From Hyphomonas sp. (GTDB taxonomy: Bacteria > Pseudomonadota > Alphaproteobacteria > Caulobacterales > Hyphomonadaceae): a stretch of DNA of 64,000 nt. Made by a program: the position numbers and the translations under genes. Below the pieces are notes generated by a model. The model saw only the letters and a program-made list of their open reading frames with translations. It searched no databases and was not told the origin of the DNA. The DNA lies in the NCBI RefSeq assembly GCF_018402285.1, contig NZ_JAGYJH010000003.1, positions 1,116,001-1,180,000 of the forward strand, written 5' to 3'. Shown here in pieces: positions 35,483 to 43,784 of the stretch. Every line of letters begins with the position of its first letter. Positions within the stretch are counted from its first letter, which is position 1.

Positions 35483-36093
35483 CAGGCCGCCTCCGCCGCG
35501 ATCACGGCCTGGATGTCCTCAAACCGTTTCAGGAACAGCCTCTGCGCGTCCGGTGCGGGCAGGGGCTTCAGGCGCAGCTTCATGCCCTCAGGCGGGTGCC
35601 CGAAGAAGCCGTCCGATTCTGTCTCGCTGAAACCCGCCAGCTGCACCGCTTCAAACCAGGCGCAGATATGGTCTGCCTGCTTGATGACCTTCTTCAGCTT
35701 TACCGGCGTGATGGGTTTGAGGCCAAAGCGGATATGGATCGCCTCCTGCAGGCGCGCTTCGACATCCTTGTAACTCTCGCCCAGCAGCGCCTTGAACGGC
35801 GAGATCATGTCGCCGATCACATATTCGGGGCTGTCATGCAGCAGCGCCGTCAGCCAGGCTTCGGGTGGCAGGCCGGGCACCAGGCGGCGCACGATCTGCT
35901 CCACCAGCACGGAATGCTCGGCCACCGAGAAGGCATGCTCGCCCCGCGTCTGCCCGTTCCAGCGCGCCACACGGGCGAGGCCATGGGCAATATCCTCGAT
36001 CTCCACATCCATCGGAGAGGGATGGGCCAGATCGAGACGCCGTCCAGACAGCATGCGTTGCCAGACGCGCGGGGGCTTAACAGATCGCTTCAA
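35482..36093 (-). CDS. HD-domain phosphohydrolase (YfbR-like), TTG start
   Basis: 203 residues. HD metal motif: GEHAFSVAEHSVLVEQI, then TALLHDSPEYVIGD and a later VIKQADHICAWFEA. Family members include 5'-nucleotidases such as YfbR; the substrate is unproven. The TTG at 36091-36093 (coding-strand coordinate 36093) lies 7 bases after GGAGG and gives MKRSVKPPRVWQRMLSGRRLDL, the N-terminus typical of alphaproteobacterial homologues. The longer frame to 36144 also starts with TTG and lacks a ribosome-binding site. Co-transcribed with the NadQ-like gene. Confidence 0.8.
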   Translation of the reverse strand: MKRSVKPPRVWQRMLSGRRLDLAHPSPMDVEIEDIAHGLARVARWNGQTRGEHAFSVAEHSVLVEQIVRRLVPGLPPEAWLTALLHDSPEYVIGDMISPFKALLGESYKDVEARLQEAIHIRFGLKPITPVKLKKVIKQADHICAWFEAVQLAGFSETESDGFFGHPPEGMKLRLKPLPAPDAQRLFLKRFEDIQAVIAAEAA

Positions 36094-36140
36094 TGACGGG
36101 CCTCCATGGGGGCATCTTAAGGGATTGGTAGCACGGGTAA

Positions 36141-36180
36141 ACAAACGGAGGCGATACGGTTACAAACTCGCCTTGTTTGT
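36141..36180. promoter_or_regulatory. Imperfect inverted repeat in the divergent promoter region
   Basis: ACAAACGGAGGCG (36141-36153) and CGCCTTGTTTGT (36169-36180) form a near-palindrome with a 15-base centre, between the HD gene (minus) and a small plus-strand ORF. It could be an operator, for example autoregulation by the NadQ-like protein, but nothing in sequence proves that. Confidence 0.4.
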
Positions 36181-36299
36181 GCCCCGCTTTGCCAATGACG
36201 CATTAAGGCCTCTCAGGCATAACCCTTGCAACACAGGCAATGGCTCCGTCTTTTCGCGGCGCCGCAGCCCACGGCCAGTAGAGTGACGGTGACCGCCCC

Positions 36300-36449
36300 A
36301 TGATTGACATCCTGCACCAATTCGCAACCGGCTCGGGCTTTCCGATGGCTGTTCTTGTATGTGGTGCCGTCATTGTGGTCACGGAGGCTGCCCGCGCCAG
36401 CCGCCGTGCCCTGTGGGGTGACCTCTTCACCGAAGACTTCGACGAGTAA
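36300..36449 (+). CDS. Small single-helix membrane protein, 49 residues
   Basis: Reads MIDILHQFATGSGF, a hydrophobic helix (MAVLVCGAVIVVTEAA) and a charged tail ending FTEDFDE, then TAA. Codon choice (CTG, GCC, GTC) is like the coding genes around it, and a GTGACGGTGA stretch precedes the ATG. No family recognised. It ends 14 bases before the convergent FabH-like gene's stop. Confidence 0.5.
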   Translation: MIDILHQFATGSGFPMAVLVCGAVIVVTEAARASRRALWGDLFTEDFDE

Positions 36450-36463
36450 GTCAGGCCGGGCGA

Positions 36464-37585
36464 TCAGCCCACCTTTTCCAGAACGACAGATCCTGCCGAA
36501 TAGCCTGCTCCGAAGGAGCAGATCAGGCCCCTTTCGCCGTCTGCGAAGTCTTCCGAATGCAGATGGAAAGCGATGATCGAGCCGGCCGAGGACGTGTTGG
36601 CATAAGTGTCGAGCACGGTCGGGCTTTCCGCTTCGCTGGCCTCATGGCCGAGCACTTTTGACGAGATCAGCCGGTTCATGTTGGCGTTCGCCTGGTGCAG
36701 CCACATGCGCTTGAGCTTTGCTGCCTCAAGGCCGAGTTCCCCGAGATGGGCGCTGATCATCTCCGCCACCATCGGCACCACTTCCTTGAACACCTTGCGG
36801 CCTTCCTGGACGAACAGCTTGTCCGGGGCGCCGATGCCGTCGGGCGCCGCGCGGTTGAGGAAGCCGAAATTGTTGCGGATATTGTTGGAGAACTGGGTCT
36901 TCAGCTTGGTGCCGAGGATCTTCCAGTGCTTTGCCGGGGCGATGGAGATGTCCTCCACCAGCACGGCGGTGGCCACGTCGCCGAAGATGAAATGGCTGTC
37001 CCGGTCGGTGAAGTTGAGATGGCCCGAGCAGACCTCGGGGTTGACCACGAGTACGGACTTTGCATTGCCGGAGCGGACAAAGTCTGCCGCCGTCTGGATG
37101 CCGAAAGTGGCCGAGGAGCAGGCGACGTTCATGTCGAAGGCAAAGCCCCCGATGCCGAGCGCTTCCTGGATCTCGATCGCCATCGCCGGATAGGCGCGCT
37201 GCATGTTGGAGGCCGCGCAGATCACCGCGCCCACATCCTTTGGGTCACGCCCGGCGCGCCTGAGGGCGTCGCGGGCGGCATGCACAGCCATCTCGGCGAG
37301 CACGGAAATCTGCTCGTTCGGTCGTTCTGGAATGCGCGGGGTCATGACATAGGGGTCCAGCACCCCGGCCTTGTCGATGACGTAGCGCGCCTTGATGCCC
37401 GAGGCCTTCTCGATGAACTCGACGGAGGAGTGGGGCTTGGGCTCCAAAAGGCCGGAGCTGATATCGGCGGCGTTCTCGAGGTTCCAGTTGTCCGCCCAGG
37501 CATTGTAGCTCTCGACGAGTTCTGCGTTGGAAATCGAATTGGGGGGTGTCCACAGGCCTGTGGCGGAAATCACGGGGGTCTGCAT
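36464..37585 (-). CDS. Beta-ketoacyl-ACP synthase III family protein (FabH2-like)
   Basis: 373 residues, thiolase fold. The Cys-His-Asn triad is visible: NVACSSATFGIQ, MWLHQANANMNRLI and DTYANTSSAGSIIAF. It is about 50 residues longer than standard FabH, with the block EKASGIKARYVIDKAGVLDP. This resembles the Pseudomonas PA3286-type enzyme, which condenses medium-chain acyl-CoA from beta-oxidation with malonyl-ACP; that link is from memory. GGAGAG precedes the ATG. It stands alone in its operon. Confidence 0.87.
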   Translation of the reverse strand: MQTPVISATGLWTPPNSISNAELVESYNAWADNWNLENAADISSGLLEPKPHSSVEFIEKASGIKARYVIDKAGVLDPYVMTPRIPERPNEQISVLAEMAVHAARDALRRAGRDPKDVGAVICAASNMQRAYPAMAIEIQEALGIGGFAFDMNVACSSATFGIQTAADFVRSGNAKSVLVVNPEVCSGHLNFTDRDSHFIFGDVATAVLVEDISIAPAKHWKILGTKLKTQFSNNIRNNFGFLNRAAPDGIGAPDKLFVQEGRKVFKEVVPMVAEMISAHLGELGLEAAKLKRMWLHQANANMNRLISSKVLGHEASEAESPTVLDTYANTSSAGSIIAFHLHSEDFADGERGLICSFGAGYSAGSVVLEKVG

Positions 37586-37711
37586 AGGGCTCTCCGGCGG
37601 CGCCTGTCCGCCCCGAGGCGTCAGGCCCTTCTTGCTATATCCTTATTTTGCAAGCTCTAACGCGCGTTGCAGGCCCAGCACAAGGCTGCAGCGTCAGACC
37701 GCGAGGCCTTG

Positions 37712-37984
37712 TCAGTCGTTCACCTGGCCGGGGCCGCCATAGACCTTGCGCAGCCGCTCGCGCTCTTCGGAGGCCTCGATCGTGTCCTGAAGGGCGTCGA
37801 TCTGCTTCTGGTGCTCGCCCCTGACCGCCGCAACCACCGTTTCGCGGCAAAGGCGGCGCGCTTCGGGATCCACCTTGTTCTCGCAGGTGGCGAGGGCTTC
37901 AGCGCCGGCCTTGTCTTCCCAGGTCGCGCAGCCGCCGAGGGTGAGGCCTGCCAGCAGGGCGGCAGCGGTCAGCGCGCGGTTCAC
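37712..37984 (-). CDS. Small lipoprotein, GTG start
   Basis: 90 residues. MNRALTAAALLAGLTLGGCATW is a lipobox signal; the rest is charged and helical with two Cys (ATCENK, RRLCRE). The GTG start overlaps the stop of the preceding small lipoprotein gene (GTGA), so translation is coupled. Function unknown. The two proteins share the pattern of a lipobox plus a Cys pair, which suggests an old duplication. Confidence 0.65.
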   Translation of the reverse strand: MNRALTAAALLAGLTLGGCATWEDKAGAEALATCENKVDPEARRLCRETVVAAVRGEHQKQIDALQDTIEASEERERLRKVYGGPGQVND

Positions 37985-38190
37985 GGGACCCGCTTGCGCT
38001 CGGCTTCGCGCTTGGTGGACATGGCGACGTCCGCCACGACGTTCTTCACGCAGCGGTCACGGTCCTCAGCGTCCTCGATGCTGGCGCAGGCATCCAGCGG
38101 GTTGGCGTAAGCGTTGGGCTCGGCAGTGCTCTGGCATCCGCCGGCAACGGCCAGAAGGCCCACAGCCGTAACAAACATAAGCGTCTTCAT
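37981..38190 (-). CDS. Small lipoprotein
   Basis: 69 residues. The lipobox signal (MKTLMFVTAVGLLAVAGGC) is followed by a short, polar helical body with two Cys (DACAS, DRCVK) and a basic end. GGGAGG precedes the ATG at 38190. Its 5' end overlaps the 3' end of tag by 4 bases, so tag, this gene and the next lipoprotein are one transcript. Function unknown. Confidence 0.65.
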   Translation of the reverse strand: MKTLMFVTAVGLLAVAGGCQSTAEPNAYANPLDACASIEDAEDRDRCVKNVVADVAMSTKREAERKRVP

Positions 38191-38768
38191 GAAACCTCCC
38201 GCACACCCTTGTGTCTGGGGCACCCTACCTCATGATCGTTGACCATGCCAACCGCCTGCGCCCATGCGTAAACGATGGTCGGGCCGACGAACTTGAAGCC
38301 CCGTTTCTTGAGGTCCTTCGACATGGCCGCCGACCAGTCCGTGCTGGTGGGCGCGTCACGGAAAGTCTTCCACTTGTTGATGATCGGCTGGCCGCCGACA
38401 AAGCTCCAGCAGTAATCGGAGAAATCCTCGCCCGAATCCCTCATCGAGAGGTAGGCCCGGGCGTTGCCAATCACCGCGTCGATCTTCCTGGGGCTGCGGA
38501 TGATGCCGGGATTGGTGAGGGCTTTTTCAGCGCGTTTCTGCGTCCAGCGGGCGAGCCTTTCAGGGGCAAACCCGTCAAACTCCTCCCTGATGCTCTCCCG
38601 CTTCCTCAGGATGGTGATCCAGCTGAGGCCCGCCTGCATCCCGTCCAGCTGCAGCTTCTCCCACAGCCTGCGCGGGTCGCGCTCGGGCACGCCCCATTCT
38701 TCGTCATGATAGGCGCGGTAGACCGGATCGGTGGCCGGCGCCCAGCCGCAGGCATGGGGTTCACTCAT
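38187..38768 (-). CDS. tag: DNA-3-methyladenine glycosylase I
   Basis: Removes 3-methyladenine from DNA in base-excision repair. 193 residues with the zinc-site Cys/His (CGW near the N-terminus; NDHEVGCPRH at the C-terminus), YHDEEWGVPERD, MQAGLSWITILRKRE and PIINKW. The ATG at 38768 gives MSEPHACGW, the usual start; an in-frame ATG at 38783 adds 5 residues. It overlaps the end of ygfZ by 8 bases. Confidence 0.94.
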   Translation of the reverse strand: MSEPHACGWAPATDPVYRAYHDEEWGVPERDPRRLWEKLQLDGMQAGLSWITILRKRESIREEFDGFAPERLARWTQKRAEKALTNPGIIRSPRKIDAVIGNARAYLSMRDSGEDFSDYCWSFVGGQPIINKWKTFRDAPTSTDWSAAMSKDLKKRGFKFVGPTIVYAWAQAVGMVNDHEVGCPRHKGVREVS

Positions 38769-39573
38769 GGGTGGGAGCCTCAAGATGGGCTTTGACTTCC
38801 GCGATCAGCCAGGGCGCGCTGTCGATTTCGGCCGGGGCGCCCTTCACGCTGACGGGCTGCCTGTCCTGCAGCGATTTGGCAAACCTGTCCGTCCGCAGGA
38901 GGGCGAGCGCTTCGCCGGCGGCGGCGCTGGTGACTGTGCCCAGAAGGCTCTCCCCGGCGCGTACTTCGGCGCCGGTTTCGAGGCCCTCTCCCTGAAGCCG
39001 CACGGTGCGCTTGCGGATGAGACCCTTGCGCTTCATCCGGCTGGCCACTTCCTGGCCGACGAAACAGCCTTTCCTGTAGTCGATGCCGTTCATCACATCC
39101 ATGTTGATGTCGGTCGGGAACACCTCGGCAGCGCGGTAGTCGCGGCCCCATTCGGGAATGCCGGCAGCGATGGCGAGGGCATCCCAGCGCAGCAGCGGAT
39201 CTGCCGCTTCGCCCGCAGGCACGATCGACCGGCGCGGCAGCTTCGGCGTGCGCGGATCGGCCAGGCCTTCCACATTGATGGCGCAGACCAGCGTTTCGTC
39301 CCGATCGATCTCGACGGACGAGCGCAGCCGGAACATCTTCAGGCGCTTCATCAGGTCGTCAGCCGCCTCGGCATGTACATCGATCAGCACGCCATCGGCG
39401 GCGCGGTGGGCGATATAGTCGGCGATGATCTTGCCTTGCGGGGTGAGGAGGGCGCCGTAGCGCGCATCGCCCTCTGCCCAATCGGCGACCGTGTGGGTGA
39501 CAGTCCGCTCCAGCAGGGCGATGGTGTCAGGTCCGGAAAGGCGGAGTATGGCGCGGTCGGGAAGGCGGTGCAT
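38761..39573 (-). CDS. ygfZ: Folate-binding YgfZ-like protein (Fe-S protein maintenance)
   Basis: 270 residues, aminomethyltransferase-like (GcvT) fold. The signature KGCFVGQEVASRM is present (about 170-182), along with LTPQGKIIADYI and LIDVHAEAADDLMKRL. Family members bind tetrahydrofolate and help maintain Fe-S enzymes, including MiaB. It begins the ygfZ-tag-lipoprotein-lipoprotein operon. Confidence 0.93.
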   Translation of the reverse strand: MHRLPDRAILRLSGPDTIALLERTVTHTVADWAEGDARYGALLTPQGKIIADYIAHRAADGVLIDVHAEAADDLMKRLKMFRLRSSVEIDRDETLVCAINVEGLADPRTPKLPRRSIVPAGEAADPLLRWDALAIAAGIPEWGRDYRAAEVFPTDINMDVMNGIDYRKGCFVGQEVASRMKRKGLIRKRTVRLQGEGLETGAEVRAGESLLGTVTSAAAGEALALLRTDRFAKSLQDRQPVSVKGAPAEIDSAPWLIAEVKAHLEAPTHE

Positions 39574-39896
39574 GGCCCTGATCTAGGCGCGGCAGCCTCT
39601 GCCCGCAATGCCTTTGCGCCCGGGCCGGGCTCAGCGCTTGAAGATCGTTGCCGTTTTCTTCCAGATATCGCTTGCCCGGCCTGTCGGCGATGACCCGCCC
39701 GGCCAGGCAGGGCGTCTCGACGCCTGCCGTGCAGACCGCGCCAAAGCCCGCACATAGCGCCCGCGCCGCGGCAATGATCAGGATCAGCGCGGTGACGACA
39801 AATACCCCGGCGCATGTCTGTGACCGTGACGAAACCGATATCCTTGCGGAATATGCTTTGGTCACCGAGGCCGCCTTCCGCCCAGGCCGGGGCGCC
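39527..39896 (-). CDS. Possible small membrane protein
   Basis: One frame upstream of ygfZ has codon use like real genes and contains a helix (GVFVVTALILIIAAARALC) followed by a Cys-containing polar part (CLAGRVIADRPGKRYLEENG). The ATG at 39896 would give 122 residues, overlapping the 5' end of ygfZ by 47 bases. No ribosome-binding site or family is evident, and a competing frame covers the same DNA, so this is weak. The remaining bases to 40110 hold no other gene I can support. Confidence 0.28.
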
Positions 39897-40110
39897 ATCC
39901 TCAAGGGATTTCCCGCTCGCGAACACCTCTGTCTGACCGGTTTCGCCCAAGCTGCATGGGACAGGCGGGGGCGCGAGAACCAGAAGCGGGCAATCACAGC
40001 TCTTGCGGCGCCCGCCCGGCTTTGGGGCTTGCCCTTTGCCTCCGGCTGCGCGAGCAGTCGATCCAGAGAGATTTCAGGGCGCCCGCCCGCCGATCACCGA
40101 AAGGACCCCC

Positions 40111-41526
40111 ATGCGCTTCATCCCCGGCCTTCTCCTGTCCGCCGCGCTGCTGACCGCCACTCCGATGGCCCTCGCCGAAGAGCGCACCGCCTTTGAACGG
40201 CAGGCGCGGGAAATATACCAGACGGCTGTAGAAATCCGCACAGCCAAGGGCCAGTCGAAAGTGCCGGAGCTTGTCGACTATCTCGTCAGTGAGCTGAAGA
40301 CGGGTGGATTTGCAGATAGCGATATTCTTGTGACGGATCACGAGAGCGGCGGCGAGCCGGTGCAGGGCCTGATGGTCTGGTACCGGGCCGAAGGCACGGC
40401 GAGCGAAAAGCCGATCGTTCTGCTGGCGCACATGGATGTGGTCGATGCGCTGCCTGATACCTGGGTGCGTTACCCGTTCGAGCTGATTGAAGAGGATGGA
40501 TATTTCTTCGGGCGCGGCACCGCCGACAACAAATACGGCGTCACCAGCCTCATCGCCACCTTCCTGCGCCTGAAAGCGGAGGGTTTCAAGCCGAACCGGG
40601 ATCTTGTGATCGTGCTTTCCGGTGATGAGGAGACCGGCATGATCTCCACCCGCGCGCAGGCAGAATACACCGCGGCAAACATCGACCCGGCCTATGTCCT
40701 CAACGCCGACGCGGGCGGTGTGTCGCTGGACATGGATGGAAATGCCCTGTTCTACGGCGTCCAGGGCGCAGAAAAGACCTATGCGACCTTTGAGCTGACC
40801 GTCTCCAATCCGGGCGGTCACTCCTCTGCGCCCAGAGCAGACAATGCGATCTACGAGCTGGCGGATGCGCTCAAGCAGATCGAGGCCTACAAGTTTCCGG
40901 TCATGTCGAGCCCGCTGACGCGCGCCTCATTGAAGATGGCCGGCGCGCAGACCCCGGGCGATCTGGGCAAGGCCATGCTGGCCTTTGCAGACAATCCTGG
41001 CGATGAAGCGGCCATTGCCGTTCTGCGCGCTGATCCCTCCACCGCCGGCACGACCGGTACGACCTGCGTGGCCACCCTGCTGCGCGCCGGCCATGCCGAG
41101 AACGCCTTGCCGCAACGGGCAACGGCAACCGTGAACTGCCGCATCTTTCCTGGGGTTGGCATCGCGGCGACCGAGCAGGCCCTCAAGGATGTCATCGGCA
41201 ATGAGGGCGTGGCGTTCAAGCTGATCTCTGATCTCGTCGAAAGCCCGGAGTCGGAGCTGCCCGACGAGGTCATGGCCGCTGTCGGCAAGGCGCTCGCCGC
41301 GCGCGGGATGGAGGGCCTGACGATCTTTCCGAGCATGTCCTCGGGCGGCACGGACGGCATGTTCTACCGCAATCTGGGCTATGACACCCTCGGCATCGGC
41401 GGCGGCGCAGCCAAGCCGAACGACACCTTCGCCCATGGCCTGAACGAGCGGATGCTGGTGGATGCCTTCTATGGCGGGCTCGACCATTGGTATATCATCC
41501 TCAAGGACCTGGCCGGCGCCGATTAG
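40111..41526 (+). CDS. M20 family metallopeptidase, exported
   Basis: 471 residues. The signal peptide (MRFIPGLLLSAALLTATPMALA) is followed by an M20 catalytic domain: zinc motif VLLAHMDVVDALPDTW (about 96-111), the bridging Asp in GRGTADNKYGV, the EE pair in VLSGDEETGM, and a dimerisation domain with NPGGHSSAPRADN. Probably hydrolyses peptides in the periplasm. The frame is open upstream, but the ATG at 40111 follows AAAGGA and the signal peptide. Confidence 0.92.
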   Translation: MRFIPGLLLSAALLTATPMALAEERTAFERQAREIYQTAVEIRTAKGQSKVPELVDYLVSELKTGGFADSDILVTDHESGGEPVQGLMVWYRAEGTASEKPIVLLAHMDVVDALPDTWVRYPFELIEEDGYFFGRGTADNKYGVTSLIATFLRLKAEGFKPNRDLVIVLSGDEETGMISTRAQAEYTAANIDPAYVLNADAGGVSLDMDGNALFYGVQGAEKTYATFELTVSNPGGHSSAPRADNAIYELADALKQIEAYKFPVMSSPLTRASLKMAGAQTPGDLGKAMLAFADNPGDEAAIAVLRADPSTAGTTGTTCVATLLRAGHAENALPQRATATVNCRIFPGVGIAATEQALKDVIGNEGVAFKLISDLVESPESELPDEVMAAVGKALAARGMEGLTIFPSMSSGGTDGMFYRNLGYDTLGIGGGAAKPNDTFAHGLNERMLVDAFYGGLDHWYIILKDLAGAD

Positions 41527-41654
41527 GCCGCCATCCGGCGCAGCTTGCAGGGCAGGGGCTTGCTCAATCCTGCGGCCTGCGCCAGCTATCAGGCCTGAAA
41601 GCGATGTTTCATGGCCGGCAAAGCGCGGCCATGCGGGGAGGATAAAGTTCGCTC

Positions 41655-43523
41655 ATGAGCAAGACTGCGCATATTCCGTTTCGTGAGGTGCCTTACCTTC
41701 CGCTGAAGCTGAAGATCGACCGGCGCCCCGACGGCACGATCTATCTCGACAGCGGCCATCCCCTGAAAGCCCATCCGCCGCACATGCTCGCCCCGCTTGT
41801 TAAGTGGGGCGCCGAGCGTCCCGATCAGGTCTGGCTGGCTGAACGCTGGCCGGAAGACCCCGCCGCCGATGACTGGCGCCGCATGACTTATGCCGATGGC
41901 CTTGCCGGCGTCCGGCGCATCGCCGCCGCCTTCCTCAGCGAAGGGGCAGGGCAGGACGCGCCGGTGATGATCCTTTCGAACAACTCCATCGACAATGCGC
42001 TCGTCATGTACGCCGCCATGTGGGCCTCAAGCCCCGCCGTGCCTGTCACGCCGGCCTATGCCACGCTGAGCCAGGATCTCCTGCGCTTTGGCTATATCGA
42101 CCAGCTGACCACGCCGAAATTCATCTATGTCGAGGATGGCAGGGCCTACCAGCGCGCCCTCGACAGTCTCGACCTCACGGGCCGCCTCGTCATCTATTCC
42201 CGCAACGCGCCGGAAGTGCCGCGCTCTGTCAGCCTCGAAGACTTTGCCGGACAGGCCGGGCCCGCCGTGGACGAGGCCTATGCGCGCCTGACGCCCGGAA
42301 CGGTGGCCAAATACATGCTCACCTCCGGCTCCACCGGCGAGCCCAAGGCGGTTATCAACACCCATGGCATGGTGGCGGCCAACGCCAAGATGATCCGGTC
42401 GGTGTGGGACGAGGAACGCCTCGACGCGATCACCGGCGGCCCGCAGGTGATGGTGAACTTCCTTCCCTGGAGCCACACCTATGGCACCCATTCGATTCTG
42501 CACAACATGCTCGACTGGGGCGGCACGCTCTATATCTGCCAGGGCGCGCCGACGCCCGCCCGCCTGCCCGAGATGATCCGTAGCCTGAAGGAAATCCCGA
42601 CCACCCAGCATACCACCGTGCCTCAGGCATGGGCGGCGCTCGCCACCGCGCTGGAACAGGACGAGGCGCTCGCCGAAGTCTTCTTCTCCCGCCTCACCTC
42701 CATGGCCTATGGCGGCGCCTCCATGGGGCAGGACATCTACGAACGCATCCAGGAAGTCGCCGTGCGCGTTACCGGCGAGCGTATCTCGCTCTCGGCAGGT
42801 TATGGCGCCACCGAAACCTCGCCCACGGCCTCAAACGTCCACTGGCCCAATGACAGGATGGGCCTCATCGGCCTGCCCCTGCCGGGCAACACGTTCAAGC
42901 TCGTGCCGGCCGGCGACAAGCTTGAGCTGCGGGTGAAAGGCGTAAACGTCACGCCCGGCTATTTCCGCAACCCGGAGAAAACCGCCGAAGCCTTCGACGA
43001 GGAAGGGTATTACAAGCTCGGCGACGCCGTGAAGTTCGTGGACCCCGGCCAGCCAGAACGCGGCCTCGCCTTTGATGGCCGCACGGTGGAGGAGTTCAAG
43101 CTCGCAAGCGGCACATGGGTTTCTGCAGGCGCAGTGCGGGTCGCGGCCGTTGCGGCGTGCGGCGGAGCGCTCTCTGATGCGGTCGTCTGCGGTCTCAACA
43201 AGGACGAGATCGGTCTTCTCGGCTTCCTCAACCTTGCCTGGTGCCAGCGTCTCGTCGGTGAGGCTTTGCCTGCCGATCAGCTGATCGCGCATCCGAAGGT
43301 TCAGGAAGCGGTCAAGGCCGGGCTTGCCGCCCACAACAAGGCCCATCCCAATGCCGCTGCCCGCATTGCGCGTATCCTGCTTCAACCCCAGGAGCCTCGC
43401 GCAGACCTCGGCGAAATCACAGAGAAGGGCTATATCAACCAGTCCCGGACGCAGGCCCTGCGCGCTGATCAGCTCGACCTGCTTTATGCGGCAGATGCCG
43501 CTGCGGGAAAAATCCTGATTTAA
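41655..43523 (+). CDS. fcs: Feruloyl-CoA synthase
   Basis: 622 residues, ANL adenylation family. Seen: DGTIYLDSGHPLKAHPP, the P-loop YMLTSGSTGEPKAVINTHGM, SAGYGATETSPTA, YYKLGDAVKFVDP and a C-terminal domain with the catalytic region FKLASGTWV. This layout, with RIARILLQPQEP near the end, matches feruloyl-CoA synthetases that activate hydroxycinnamates. No enoyl-CoA hydratase/lyase gene is adjacent, so the substrate is a family inference. GGGGAGG precedes the ATG. Confidence 0.82.
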   Translation: MSKTAHIPFREVPYLPLKLKIDRRPDGTIYLDSGHPLKAHPPHMLAPLVKWGAERPDQVWLAERWPEDPAADDWRRMTYADGLAGVRRIAAAFLSEGAGQDAPVMILSNNSIDNALVMYAAMWASSPAVPVTPAYATLSQDLLRFGYIDQLTTPKFIYVEDGRAYQRALDSLDLTGRLVIYSRNAPEVPRSVSLEDFAGQAGPAVDEAYARLTPGTVAKYMLTSGSTGEPKAVINTHGMVAANAKMIRSVWDEERLDAITGGPQVMVNFLPWSHTYGTHSILHNMLDWGGTLYICQGAPTPARLPEMIRSLKEIPTTQHTTVPQAWAALATALEQDEALAEVFFSRLTSMAYGGASMGQDIYERIQEVAVRVTGERISLSAGYGATETSPTASNVHWPNDRMGLIGLPLPGNTFKLVPAGDKLELRVKGVNVTPGYFRNPEKTAEAFDEEGYYKLGDAVKFVDPGQPERGLAFDGRTVEEFKLASGTWVSAGAVRVAAVAACGGALSDAVVCGLNKDEIGLLGFLNLAWCQRLVGEALPADQLIAHPKVQEAVKAGLAAHNKAHPNAAARIARILLQPQEPRADLGEITEKGYINQSRTQALRADQLDLLYAADAAAGKILI

Positions 43524-43679
43524 AGGCACGTTAAAGTGCTGAAAACTGCATGTGTCGGGAAAACTGCCCGAATAAGGGCTCGATTCCTTATCCAATCTGC
43601 TTAATTATGCCCCCGGAGCTGCCGGGTAACCGGAAGCTTCAGCCATTCCCCTTTGGCTTGGGCGGGTCGCGGATAATCT

Positions 43680-43698
43680 GGAAACGCCCCTTGTTTCC
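43680..43698. promoter_or_regulatory. Short inverted repeat upstream of the ThDP-enzyme gene
   Basis: GGAAAC (43680-43685) and GTTTCC (43693-43698) with a 7-base centre lie about 87 bases before the start codon. A possible operator; unproven. The remaining spacer 43524-43784 holds nothing else I can name. Confidence 0.35.
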
Positions 43699-43784
43699 AA
43701 ATTGCCTGCGGCCCGCTTTGGTTTTGCCCCGGCGCCGAAACCCGCTAGGGAACGCCAGCAACATATTCAGGGGAGGCTTCGCCC

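Noticed and set aside
43524..43784. Small 82-codon plus-strand frame before the ThDP-enzyme gene
   Set aside because: Codon use is poor, it includes the likely promoter and ribosome-binding site, and it overlaps the real start.
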